The position numbers and the translations under genes are program-made. Below are positions 7,720-15,551 of a stretch of DNA of 51,269 bases, in pieces. This stretch comes from an uncultured Collinsella sp. (GTDB lineage Bacteria > Actinomycetota > Coriobacteriia > Coriobacteriales > Coriobacteriaceae): the NCBI GenBank assembly GCA_900757705.1, contig CAAEOW010000168.1:1-51269 (forward strand), in the 5' to 3' direction. The notes under the pieces are model-generated. The model made no database searches and was not told where the DNA came from. It saw only the letters and a program-made list of their open reading frames with translations. Position 1 is the first letter of the stretch; each line of letters opens with the position of its first letter.

Positions 7720-9204
7720 ATGCCAGTCATCAAGATGTACGGCTACGAGGCCGCGCAGCAAACGGAGTATCAGACCAAGAAGTGGGCGACTAAGGAGGAG
7801 ATGCGGGCGCTGTCGTCCGGCGATGAGCAGCGCGACGTGATCCTGGCGCAGGGTGCCACGGTGGCGTTCTACGAGGACGACAAGCATTGGGAGACGAGTG
7901 TGTCCAACAATGTTTTTGCCTTTGGAGGTACCGGCAGCGGCAAAACGGCGAGTTTCATTTTGCCCAACCTGCTCAATCACCACGAATGCTGTTATGTGGT
8001 CACAGACACCAAGGGTGAGCTGCTGCGCCGTACGGGGAAAGGCTTTGAAGAGGACGGCTACGAGGTAACGGTTCTCGATACTGTTAATCCCGAGCAGTCG
8101 GCCGGATACGACCCTCTGCGTTACGTGATGGATGTCGAGGATATCCCCACCACAGTGGCGGCAATCATGGAGGGGGTCGATCCTGACGGCCGTAGCCTTA
8201 GGTATGATCCGTTCTGGAATAACGCGAGCGACCTGCTGCTTCGAGCGATTGTTGGAATCCTGTTCCTCCTGGAGACCCTTGCCGGCACCCTTACGCCGGG
8301 TGAGGACCCCAATGCCCCGCGCCGCTACCTTAAGATGAACAACGTCTTTAAACTGGCTGCGCTCATCAAGGTTACGGGAGATGGTGAGGGGCGATTCCCG
8401 TTGGACTACCTTGTAGAAGAGGTGGAGTCCAGGGAGTTTCTCGATAAGTTTGGTGCGGAGAACGCTGATCTGTATGGCGTTGAGCAGTATCGCGATTTTC
8501 GAGGTGCGGCAGATAGGACGCTTAAGAGTATTCTGATCACGCTCAATGCAACTATCTCGCGGCTTAAGACGCCTCAGCTCATGCGCGTTTTTGAGAATGA
8601 CGAGATGCGTCTTGATCGTATTGACGAGGGCAAGCGCATGATCGATCTTAAGGTGAGCGACAACGATTCGGCTAATGCATGGCTTGCGAACGTTGCCCTT
8701 AAGCAGCTGTTTAACCTTGCCCAGCGCCGTGCCGATGCCAGCCCCAGCGGCCATTTGCAGCGTCGCGTGCAGTTTGTGCTCGATGAGTTTCCCAATGTGG
8801 GCCGCATCCCCGATTTTGAGCGCAGCATTGCGACTGTGCGCAGTCGCGGCATTAGCTTTTTGATGTGTGCGCAATCGCTGAGCCAGCTCGATGTCGTGTA
8901 CGGCAAATCCACGGCGCTTACCATCCTCGATAACTGCGATAGTTTGGTCTATATGGGCGGCGGCAGCAACATCGCGACGCAGAACTACATAAGCGAACTG
9001 TGTGGCGAGTCGGTTTTGGGCACCAAGTACGTGGGCGCCGAGCGCACTGCCGTAGATGTGCGCGGTTGCGTGATGACCCCAGGCGAGGTTGGGCTTATGC
9101 CCCGCACCGATTGCCTGGTCAAGGTGACCGGCATGCGTCCCTTCCGCGCCAAGAAGTACTTTTGCGCCGATCATCCCAATGCTGCCAAGTGGCTGAGGGA
9201 TTAG
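7720..9204 (+). CDS. soluble VirD4/TraG-like ATPase
   Basis: A 494-aa P-loop ATPase of the VirD4/TraG coupling-protein type. Walker A is GGTGSGKT (69-76), followed by TDTKGELL; Walker B is VQFVLDEF (Asp355-Glu356), followed by the GRIPDFERSIATVRSRG segment typical of this family, then a conserved sensor region LDNCDSLVYMGG. Unlike conjugative coupling proteins it has no N-terminal membrane segments, and no relaxase, VirB4 or pilus gene is nearby. It may therefore act as a cytosolic HerA/VirD4-type motor. ATG 7720 is preferred (AGAAAGGGG upstream) over a TTG at 7675 that overlaps the previous gene. A ClpP-like protease gene follows. Confidence 0.82.
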   Translation: MPVIKMYGYEAAQQTEYQTKKWATKEEMRALSSGDEQRDVILAQGATVAFYEDDKHWETSVSNNVFAFGGTGSGKTASFILPNLLNHHECCYVVTDTKGELLRRTGKGFEEDGYEVTVLDTVNPEQSAGYDPLRYVMDVEDIPTTVAAIMEGVDPDGRSLRYDPFWNNASDLLLRAIVGILFLLETLAGTLTPGEDPNAPRRYLKMNNVFKLAALIKVTGDGEGRFPLDYLVEEVESREFLDKFGAENADLYGVEQYRDFRGAADRTLKSILITLNATISRLKTPQLMRVFENDEMRLDRIDEGKRMIDLKVSDNDSANAWLANVALKQLFNLAQRRADASPSGHLQRRVQFVLDEFPNVGRIPDFERSIATVRSRGISFLMCAQSLSQLDVVYGKSTALTILDNCDSLVYMGGGSNIATQNYISELCGESVLGTKYVGAERTAVDVRGCVMTPGEVGLMPRTDCLVKVTGMRPFRAKKYFCADHPNAAKWLRD

Positions 9205-9242
9205 CCCTTGCAGCTTTGTGTACCCCATCTTGCATGTTTTGT

Positions 9243-9273
9243 CGCACGGCTTCCGTTAGTCGTAAGCCGTGCG
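9243..9273 (+). terminator. intra-cassette stem-loop followed by T-run
   Basis: CGCACGGCTT (9243-9252) pairs perfectly with AAGCCGTGCG (9264-9273), and a five-T run follows after GTCCAG. It lies in the 115-bp gap between the ATPase and ClpP-like genes. It could be a leaky terminator or an mRNA-stabilising hairpin that sets protease dosage. Confidence 0.5.
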
Positions 9274-9319
9274 GTCCAGTTTTTGCCTCCTTACCGATTC
9301 CGTTTAGAAGGGAATTGCC

Positions 9320-9922
9320 ATGCCTGTTATGTATCGTGAGCCCAGCATCATAAAGAAGTCCAAGGACGGCCGTGTTGCCGCTGTCGATATGGCAAGCGAA
9401 CTGCTCAACAGCCGTGTGCTGCTGCTGGAGGGCGAGGTCAACGATGCGACCTGCAACGGCCTTATTAAGTCCATGCTGGTGCTGGAGCATCAAAGTGCGA
9501 CCGAGCCCATCACCCTCATCATCAACAGCCCGGGCGGCAGCGTCACGGCGGGGCTGGCGCTCATCGACACCATGCAGTCGCTCGATTGCCCCGTGATCAC
9601 GGTGGGCGAGGGCGTCGTGGCCTCGATGGCCGCGGTGATCTTGGCCTGCGGCGACCACCGTCAGGTGTACCGCCACACGCAGGTGCTCATCCACCAACTG
9701 ATGGGCGGCACGGGCATGGCGCAGCAGACCGATATCGAGATCGTGGCCCAGCATACAGCGGCCATGCGCGCCGAGCTGGACGAGCTGCTGGCCGAGCATG
9801 GCAACCTGAGCGCCCAGGAGTTCCACGAGCTCACCGAGCGCGACTGCTGGTGCAACGCCAGGCGCGCTCTGGAGCTGGGCCTGGTGGACGAGGTGATTGC
9901 GCCCAGCAAGAAGGCGCTCTAG
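9320..9922 (+). CDS. ClpP-family serine protease (accessory paralogue)
   Basis: A 200-aa ClpP-fold protease with the full triad in order: Ser102 in VASMAAV, His125 in VLIHQ and Asp175 in ERDCW, plus the family strand INSPGGSV (~69-75) and the handle-helix region. Length and spacing match housekeeping ClpP. The residues around the serine (VVASM) and the Cys-containing ERDCWCN segment diverge from typical ClpP sequence, and no Clp ATPase gene is adjacent. The neighbour is a VirD4-like ATPase and an unknown gene follows, so this looks like a dedicated protease of the cassette. A GAAGGGAAT ribosome site precedes ATG 9320. It could degrade a specific target upon activation or simply join host ClpP rings; sequence does not decide. 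Confidence 0.88.
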   Translation: MPVMYREPSIIKKSKDGRVAAVDMASELLNSRVLLLEGEVNDATCNGLIKSMLVLEHQSATEPITLIINSPGGSVTAGLALIDTMQSLDCPVITVGEGVVASMAAVILACGDHRQVYRHTQVLIHQLMGGTGMAQQTDIEIVAQHTAAMRAELDELLAEHGNLSAQEFHELTERDCWCNARRALELGLVDEVIAPSKKAL

Positions 9923-9996
9923 CGGGGCGCATGCCTTACAAGTACGTTGTGCAGGGCGAACAAGTGCGTAAATTCACAGCCAGAAAGAGGTTGAAC

Positions 9997-10815
9997 ATGA
10001 ACAGGATTTGGGACGTCGATGGCATTGAGTGGGAAGACCTGCCCACCGTGAGCGACCTGCTGTGCGCTGCGGACACAAAGATCCTGGCGCGTGAGGTTGC
10101 CCTTCGATACGGCGGCAAGCCGGACGGCCGCGGCCGTGGCGATAGCGAACGCAGCCTAAAGCGCGCCCGCCGCAAGGTCAAAAAGCTGCGGAAGATAGAT
10201 CCCGAGCCCAGCGACAAGATCATCCTGTTGCCCAAGCATGTCATCAATCGTCGCGATGCGGGCCACGGTTTTGGCTATTACGACGTGGAGCCGTGCATCT
10301 TTATGCGCGACGGCGTGCAAAGGCTGGGGGAGGACGCACTCGCCAATGTGCTTCCGTGGGAATTGATCCTGATGGATGATGAGTCCGCGAGCGAAATGCT
10401 GGGCTTTCGCGTATGGCTCGAAGGCGAGTGGGATCTATGCGAACGTTATCGCTTTTTGGCCGTGGTGTGTGTTCGCATGCTGAACAACATCCGGGCGCAA
10501 AAGGAGCTGCGCAAGTTCCTCGAGCAGGGCGATGCGGCCTGCGATATGGACGAGGACGATGTAGTTGAGGACATTCGCCGCGACGTGCTGTATCCCGAGG
10601 AAGTAATTAACGCCAAACTCGGCGGCTATTGGGACGCGAGTTTGGGACTCAACCTGCCCTGGAAGGACGAGCATCGGCAGACTTGCACGCGGATTGACAG
10701 GGCTATCGATGACCTGTTTGCCGAGGAAACGAAGCGCTGCGCTGCGGAGCTTGGGAAGAAGCTCGAGCGCGGGTATGAGGAGCGCGGGGAGTTACTGAAC
10801 GGGATGTCCTTGTGA
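9997..10815 (+). CDS. unknown 272-aa protein of the VirD4-ClpP cassette
   Basis: I do not recognise this family. After a short acidic start there is a strongly basic stretch (RGRGDSERSLKRARRKVKKL, ~45-65) suggestive of nucleic-acid contact. A globular part follows, then a helical C-terminus rich in Glu, Arg and Lys. No membrane segment is seen. The ATG at 9997 is chosen because AAAGAGG precedes it at good spacing; an earlier in-frame ATG at 9931 lies 8 bp after the ClpP stop but lacks a comparable site. It is the last gene of the tightly spaced run that starts at 6765, so it probably works with the ATPase and protease, perhaps as substrate, adaptor or sensor. Confidence 0.75.
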   Translation: MNRIWDVDGIEWEDLPTVSDLLCAADTKILAREVALRYGGKPDGRGRGDSERSLKRARRKVKKLRKIDPEPSDKIILLPKHVINRRDAGHGFGYYDVEPCIFMRDGVQRLGEDALANVLPWELILMDDESASEMLGFRVWLEGEWDLCERYRFLAVVCVRMLNNIRAQKELRKFLEQGDAACDMDEDDVVEDIRRDVLYPEEVINAKLGGYWDASLGLNLPWKDEHRQTCTRIDRAIDDLFAEETKRCAAELGKKLERGYEERGELLNGMSL

Positions 10816-10902
10816 ACGGTTGCCGACGGTCCGATAAAAATCTGTCCGGACGAAATGATAGAACGATAGCGTAAATAGCATCTGCACTTTAAGGAGTTAA
10901 CA

Positions 10903-11340
10903 ATGGGAATCGCCTATAAGGAACTGTTTCGTGTAAACCGTCCTATCTGTGGGCCTGGACCAGGAGGTTTCTTCATTAAAAGATTCAAGGAAGGCGGCTA
11001 CAGTGAGGCTGAATTGCTCGATTTAATTTCGGGAGTGGACTTTTCTCTTGGTGAAGTGGATGAGGACATTAGCCTGAAAAAGAAATGCGAAATAGTCGAA
11101 CAGGCGGTGAGTGGGGTGCATTATACGAGTTGGGCCCCCAGCGTGATCAGCATGATCATCTCACTTACGGTCGGAGGGTGTCTGTCTGCATGGGCGGGCA
11201 ACAATTCAATCGCTGCCGGGGTTTTCGTGACGCCATGCCTGATTGCCTTGGGAATATATGCATGGTTTCGTTTATGCTTTGAGCGAAATCAAACGGTACT
11301 GTTGGGCGCGCTGAACCACATAAAGACACTTCAGCCGTAG
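10903..11340 (+). CDS. small two-TM membrane protein
   Basis: A 145-aa protein with a soluble N-terminal ~75 residues followed by two membrane segments (SVISMIISLTVGGCLSAWAG and SIAAGVFVTPCLIALGIYAW) and a short basic tail. ATG 10903 has AAGGAG 7 bp upstream. It lies 87 bp beyond the VirD4-ClpP cassette in the same direction. Small two-TM proteins in such places can be membrane-disrupting effectors, but nothing in the sequence proves that. The codon use and AT content are nearer to foreign genes than to the core genes downstream. Confidence 0.7.
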   Translation: MGIAYKELFRVNRPICGPGPGGFFIKRFKEGGYSEAELLDLISGVDFSLGEVDEDISLKKKCEIVEQAVSGVHYTSWAPSVISMIISLTVGGCLSAWAGNNSIAAGVFVTPCLIALGIYAWFRLCFERNQTVLLGALNHIKTLQP

Positions 11341-11499
11341 TTGCATGAAATCGCCGATCGCCTGCCGTGGGCCCTCGGGACCGCCCTCGCGGCGCCCTTC
11401 CCGCTCTTTCCGGACATGGCGTCCTCCGATCTCCCGGGGCCGGCCGACCCGGCCCTCAGGGTATCGGATTCCCAAATTCATCCGTACATGTACGGATGA
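11341..11499 (+). pseudogene. GC-rich coding fragment, C-terminal relic
   Basis: Immediately after the stop of the small membrane protein, the sequence becomes sharply more GC-rich. It reads as 52 protein-like codons (HEIADRLPWALGTALAAPFP, then LFPDMASSDLPGPADPALRV) ending at TGA 11497-11499. A TTG at 11341 is the only in-frame start and has no ribosome site, so this is more likely the tail of a gene whose front was lost. Its last codons lie inside the palindrome at 11470-11507. Family not recognised. Confidence 0.35.
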
Positions 11500-11507
11500 A
11501 CTTGGGA
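11470..11507. promoter_or_regulatory. 38-bp near-perfect palindrome
   Basis: Bases 11477-11500 form a perfect 24-bp palindrome (TTCATCCGTACA and its complement). After one mismatched pair, TCCCAA (11470-11475) pairs with TTGGGA (11502-11507). The right half is partly repeated directly downstream (CGGATGAAGTTG near 11514). Such a site suits a dimeric regulator or a recombinase. It lies at the end of a GC-rich relic, so it may mark an old insertion boundary. Confidence 0.6.
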
Positions 11508-11636
11508 GGTGTTCGGATGAAGTTGATATTCAAGGGGTGCGGCAGTTGGCAGGAATCTCAAGCGCCCAACCGCCAATCTCCACATTTCTTTGCTAAACTA
11601 GCTTTGCGCGGGAAACCGTGCATAGTTCGGGAGCAT

Positions 11637-11698
11637 GTCCCCCAACTGGATCTAGGTTCGGATGCCGTTGCCCGGACTATTGGTGAAGGTTGGGGGAC
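11637..11698. terminator. inverted repeat at the 3' end of the SIR2 gene
   Basis: GTCCCCCAAC (11637-11646) is the exact reverse complement of GTTGGGGGAC (11689-11698). The 42-base loop and lack of a T-run make it an atypical terminator. It directly abuts the SIR2 stop codon and could also be an element boundary. Confidence 0.4.
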
Positions 11699-11701
11699 TT
11701 C

Positions 11702-13282
11702 CTACTTTCCATAGCGCAAGAAGTCGTAGATGCGGACGCACTTCCGATAATGCGAATCTTTCAACAGAGCCCTCTTCTTGGCAGGGTCGTTTCCCACGTC
11801 AGCCAGTGCCCGCTTCAGCAACGCTTCCAAGTCGTCGACGTCCATCTCTTCCTCTGAAAGGCACGGGATGAACGCGAACGGGCTCTTTGGCGCGCATGCA
11901 TTCGCAAGGCCCTTTATGCTCAGCGACCCTTCGAATCTGCGACGAGTCGCAGGCATCGATTTGCGGAACGTTTCGCTTCGATAGCTATCAATCGAGGTGA
12001 GCGTTGGGAGATAAGTCGCTATGTCCTTACCGACCTCTCCACCGAGTCCGCGCGTGTACTTGAAGACAGGCATGTTGTTGGGCCGTTGGCGCACGTACAT
12101 GTTGAGGTAGTTCTCGACGATGAACTTTGGGTCATAGCGAAGGTTATCGAGCACGATGTCCTCGAAGATATCTTCAGGTGAAATCGGCTTTCCGATGCTA
12201 CTTGGTGACACCGACAGGCCGATGACGATCTTCTGGTCCGGGTCAAGGTCGTTGAGGACATTGTCTATCCCTGAGACGATGATGTCGGAACTCGGGTCGA
12301 TATGCTCCGCAAGCCTGAACACGCTGCCCCTCAACTCGCGGATAAATCGCGTGCTATACATTTTCCGGAAGCTGCGCATCGCATCGTAGATCGACTCGAA
12401 GTCATCCGTGGTGATCTTCGTCATCGAAAGCGTACGGCCACCGAAACTCATAGCAATCTCGCCAACAGAGGCGTCGGTTGCGTGCTGAACGAAGATGAGC
12501 CGCTTGCCCAGCCGTTTGAGCTTGTCATCTGGTAGGCATTCGCAGATGTCACCCAGTATCGACCTGATGTTCTCGTCTTGAATCGAATAACCGAGGAAGA
12601 TGACGGGATACTCGACGAAGAGGGTGAGCAGCTTCGCCGAGAGATACTTCCTCTTCTGCGCGAACTCCGCATAGTCAGCGCTGGTCAGGACGATGCTTCC
12701 CGCCCTCGAGACTGAGCCATGGATCTTGTATATCTCCTGAGAGAAAGCCTGGTCAGAGAACAGGAGGTCGCTTTCTCCGACGTAGGTCGTGAAACCAGGG
12801 AATAGGGTCTCACACATACAGTCATAATTCGTGGTGATGATGCCGGCAACTTTTTCCCTGCCCGCCTTCGCCAGCTTCTCAGTTTCGGCGCTCTCGACGA
12901 GACGAGCTCTCGCGATCTTATCTGCGACGTAGATCTTCATGGGCGAAGCGTCCCCGGTAAGCTCGTCACTGTGATCTTCGCGGAAGGCAGCGAATTCATC
13001 CGATGCAAAGAGCTCGTGGTTTACTTCGCTTTCCATGAGCGTGGCAACGTACGGCAGTTCGGACTCGACCTCGCCGTTCTGGACAGCAATCTTCGCCTGG
13101 CTCTTGAAGCGCGCGAAGGCATATGGGTCGTCAAGCACCTCGGCGCAGATATCCGAAAGCAGCCCCTCCCATCCCGGCGTGCCGCAGTAACGACGGGAGA
13201 GGCCAGAGCCGATGAAGAGAAACGGATAACGCCCGGCATCATCAACAGCTTTGTGGATTATCGATTTGATTCTCTCGTCCAT
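11702..13282 (-). CDS. SIR2-domain putative defence NADase
   Basis: A 526-aa protein with an N-terminal SIR2 domain: nucleotide-binding GSGLSRRY (from ~25), TTNYD (150-154, Asn152), KIHGS (186-190, His188), and the closing IFLGYSIQDENIRSIL helix. In anti-phage proteins of this class the SIR2 domain hydrolyses NAD+ to abort infection. The C-terminal ~280 residues have no domain I recognise and would be the sensor or oligomerisation part. ATG 13282 is chosen because AGGAGG stands 7 bp upstream; an earlier ATG at 13309 lacks this. Upstream, on the same strand, is only a broken DUF2357 fragment, so the gene may once have been attached to a restriction operon. Confidence 0.82.
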   Translation of the reverse strand: MDERIKSIIHKAVDDAGRYPFLFIGSGLSRRYCGTPGWEGLLSDICAEVLDDPYAFARFKSQAKIAVQNGEVESELPYVATLMESEVNHELFASDEFAAFREDHSDELTGDASPMKIYVADKIARARLVESAETEKLAKAGREKVAGIITTNYDCMCETLFPGFTTYVGESDLLFSDQAFSQEIYKIHGSVSRAGSIVLTSADYAEFAQKRKYLSAKLLTLFVEYPVIFLGYSIQDENIRSILGDICECLPDDKLKRLGKRLIFVQHATDASVGEIAMSFGGRTLSMTKITTDDFESIYDAMRSFRKMYSTRFIRELRGSVFRLAEHIDPSSDIIVSGIDNVLNDLDPDQKIVIGLSVSPSSIGKPISPEDIFEDIVLDNLRYDPKFIVENYLNMYVRQRPNNMPVFKYTRGLGGEVGKDIATYLPTLTSIDSYRSETFRKSMPATRRRFEGSLSIKGLANACAPKSPFAFIPCLSEEEMDVDDLEALLKRALADVGNDPAKKRALLKDSHYRKCVRIYDFLRYGK

Positions 13283-13321
13283 AATCTTTCCTCCTGTACC
13301 AATCGACATGCTCGTGAAATG

Positions 13322-13732
13322 TTATCCCACCAACTTCGGCGAGTGCGGGCTGAAAGCATCGTTGCCGTTCTGCCCGTCGACCAATCCGCACGCGAGACTC
13401 AGCGGCACAACTGCAGCGTTCTCGACCTCCACGCTAAGCACGTAGTGGAAGTCCGCCCCCTGGCTCCCACGATTCCGCTCGTAACCAATGGCGGCCAGCC
13501 GGTCGGCTAGTTCGTCTCTCGAAACCAGCTCGTTAGCCTTCACCTTGCAAAGCATGGGTTCAAGTTCGTAAGTGTTTGTCTCGCTGATTGCGTTCCTGTA
13601 GAAGCGGAAATGGGTCGTACGAAAGAGATCTTTATGATGGGAGTACACGTGCCCGTCCTTAATGGCGTAGAAGTAGAAAAGGAACTCACCGCCCTCGTTT
13701 AGCCTGCCGCTACTTTCAAGGAAGCGGTAAAT
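13322..13732 (-). pseudogene. C-terminal fragment of a DUF2357 / LlaJI-R2-like protein
   Basis: About 136 codons (from FLESSGRLNEGG to the last residue) align with the C-terminus of the nuclease at 18303-20738. Shared blocks include FLFYFYAIKDGHVYSHHKDL, NELVSRDELADRL and NGNDAFSPHSPK. DNA identity is roughly three in four by eye, and homology stops exactly at both stop codons. The frame continues upstream to 14050 but without similarity to the intact gene, so the rest of the gene is missing. It lies in opposite orientation to the intact copy, 40 bp upstream of the SIR2 gene on the same strand. It is most simply the remnant of a second, related restriction locus. Confidence 0.8.
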
Positions 13733-14157
13733 TTGTGGCGCTACAACGGAGAGCCGATTACGCTTCCGAAGCGATTTGCCCCACGAGCTGAGTTTATTGA
13801 ATACCACAACGATATGATATTTAAAGGGTAATTGGACTATCTCCCGACCAAACGAGGATTCGGATTGGCTTGCTGAAATGTGGCAGTGCCCTGTTCTAAG
13901 CAACGTATTTGCGATAGAGTCGCGCGGGAACGGTGCTCGGGGCCGTTGCACCAGTAGCAAATTACTTATATCGAGCGATGTGATGCTGCGATTTCGGAAA
14001 TGCTTGCCTGGTTGCGGCGCCGACTTCGAAAAGCTGGTTTTTATTTCCATTACAGCTGAAACAGGCCGTCAAAATTCATGGAAGATCTTTTCGATAGTAA
14101 TGGATGAACTGAGGAGGTTTGTCTGGAGGGTGGATCGAGGTTCAAGATTGTTGCGCT

Positions 14158-14171
14158 CTGAAACGTTTCAG
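14158..14171. promoter_or_regulatory. palindrome CTGAAACGTTTCAG
   Basis: A perfect 14-bp palindrome whose AAACGTTT core resembles operators of LacI-family repressors. No LacI-type gene or sugar operon is near, so it may be a leftover or chance site. Confidence 0.3.
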
Positions 14172-14357
14172 CTGAGGTCGGAGAGCGATCGCATGAGTCG
14201 ATTTATATTTCGGCAGCGTTGCATCCATAGAAGAGAGAGGGATGCGTATTCGTTTGGCAGCGAGGGCGTGAGTGGGCGGGAACTTCGTGGCGTACAGCAA
14301 TAAGGCTATACCTAAAAGCCTTTGTGTTGAACGGGTTTTCGCGGGAGCGGAGGGTGC

Positions 14358-14383
14358 GTGCCGCGAGGGACGGTCCGCGGCAC
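14358..14383. other. GC-rich stem-loop
   Basis: GTGCCGCG (14358-14365) pairs with CGCGGCAC (14376-14383) around a 10-base loop, within a very GC-rich patch. There is no T-run, so it is not a standard terminator. Confidence 0.45.
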
Positions 14384-14581
14384 GACCGACCCGGCGCGAC
14401 ATCCGGAGCGGACGCGGATGCGGCGCGGACGGCCTCTGACGGGCGAGCATGCGACAGTGGTTGCCCTGCTGGGCGGCAATAAGCTCGAATCGAGCACGAG
14501 CGATTCTTGTCCGGGCGAAGCGTTACAACTGGATTTGTTCTGTTGCCGACTGATCTTGAAGCATGTTGGAAGAAACGGAAT

Positions 14582-14587
14582 TATAAT
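14582..14587 (+). promoter_or_regulatory. TATAAT -10 box of the R-M operon
   Basis: A consensus TATAAT lies 26 bp ahead of the ATG at 14613. The best -35 candidate is TTGAAG (14556-14561), with an over-long 20-base spacer. The weak -35 is compatible with regulated methylase expression. Confidence 0.45.
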
Positions 14588-14612
14588 TATTTATTTGTCT
14601 GTATCTATCGAA

Positions 14613-15551
14613 ATGGAGACCGAGCGCGTGGAAAACGAGAGGAACATAACGGCAGTTGACCTTTTCGCCGGCTGCGGCGGAATGTCCCTCGGCTTCGAAA
14701 AGGCTGGCGTCAATGTTGTGGCTGCCTACGACAATTGGGACGCTGCCATTGATGTCTATCGCGCTAACTTCCAGCATCCTGTTTTCAAAAGGGATCTCTC
14801 CGACGTTTCCGTATCCGAGGAAGTTGCCGGCTTCGCTCCGGATATCATCATCGGCGGGCCTCCTTGTCAGGATTTCTCGCAGGCCGGCAAGAGATCCGAG
14901 GATGGTGGGCGCGCAATCCTCTCTGTTAGATATGCCGAGATCATCGCGAGGTGCAAGCCTCGCTTCATCGTTATGGAGAACGTCCCACGCGTTCGAACGA
15001 GCAAATCCATGGAAGCGATTCGGGCCACCCTCAAAGCGCAGGGTTATGGCTTGAGTGGGCGAGTGATGGATGCAAGCCTGTGCGGGGTCCCCCAAGCTCG
15101 CAAGAGATACTTCTTGATCGGATGCCTTGGGGCGCCCGACGGGTTCCTCGACCCATATCTTGAGAAGGGCCTTTCTGACCATCAGATGACAATTCGTGAG
15201 TATCTCGGTAACGAGCTTGGAATTGATTACTACTTCAGAATTCCGCGAAGCTACACGAGGCGGGCCATCTTCAGCATCGACGAGCCCTCGGTCACTATTC
15301 GTGGTGTGGACAGGCCGATACCGCCGAACTACAAGCTTCACCCCAACGACGCGGCGGACCTCAGTCAAGCCCGGTGCTTGACTCCAAAGGAACGCAGTAG
15401 GATCCAGACTTTCCCGGAGTCTTTCAAGTTCTTTGGGAGTAAGACGGATATCAACCAGATGGTGGGCAACGCCGTACCGGTAAACCTTGCCACCTACGTT
15501 GCACGAGCGCTACTAGAGTACAGGAGGGATGTGAGCGATGGACTGCGTTGA
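14613..15551 (+). CDS. m5C DNA methyltransferase 1 (LlaJI M1-like)
   Basis: A 312-aa cytosine-C5 methyltransferase with the family motifs in order: I DLFAGCGGMSLGFEKAG, IV GGPPCQDFS with catalytic Cys85, VI VMENVPR, VIII QARKRYFLIG and X GNAVPVNLATYVARALL. The variable region between VIII and X is short and contains TIRGVDRPIPPNY, also present in slightly altered form in the second enzyme. The start could be ATG 14613 or GTG 14628; GGAG stands 9 bp before the GTG. It overlaps the second methyltransferase by 14 bp. In LlaJI-type systems two such enzymes each modify one strand of an asymmetric site and protect it from the linked McrB/McrC-like nuclease. Its target sequence cannot be read here. 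Confidence 0.93.
   Translation: METERVENERNITAVDLFAGCGGMSLGFEKAGVNVVAAYDNWDAAIDVYRANFQHPVFKRDLSDVSVSEEVAGFAPDIIIGGPPCQDFSQAGKRSEDGGRAILSVRYAEIIARCKPRFIVMENVPRVRTSKSMEAIRATLKAQGYGLSGRVMDASLCGVPQARKRYFLIGCLGAPDGFLDPYLEKGLSDHQMTIREYLGNELGIDYYFRIPRSYTRRAIFSIDEPSVTIRGVDRPIPPNYKLHPNDAADLSQARCLTPKERSRIQTFPESFKFFGSKTDINQMVGNAVPVNLATYVARALLEYRRDVSDGLR

Larger units (their letters stand above)
13733..14612. other. decayed intergenic region ahead of the R-M operon
   Basis: This 0.9-kb stretch holds no gene I would defend. Its left part keeps an open minus frame (to 14050, basic and Ser-rich) fused to the DUF2357 fragment; it may be the relic of another gene. The middle contains a 14-bp palindrome at 14158-14171. 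From ~14320 to ~14460 the base composition jumps to very GC-rich and includes a stem-loop (14358-14383). The last ~100 bp are AT-rich and carry the promoter of the methyltransferase genes. The patchwork composition suggests several insertions and deletions. Confidence 0.5.

Noticed and set aside
7720..9204. Reading the VirD4-like gene as proof of an integrative conjugative element
   Set aside because: No relaxase, VirB4, integrase, att site or membrane segments in the ATPase were found in the window.
7528..9228. 566-codon antisense open frame over the VirD4-like gene
   Set aside because: The plus strand has clear Walker motifs and a ribosome site; the antisense frame has neither.
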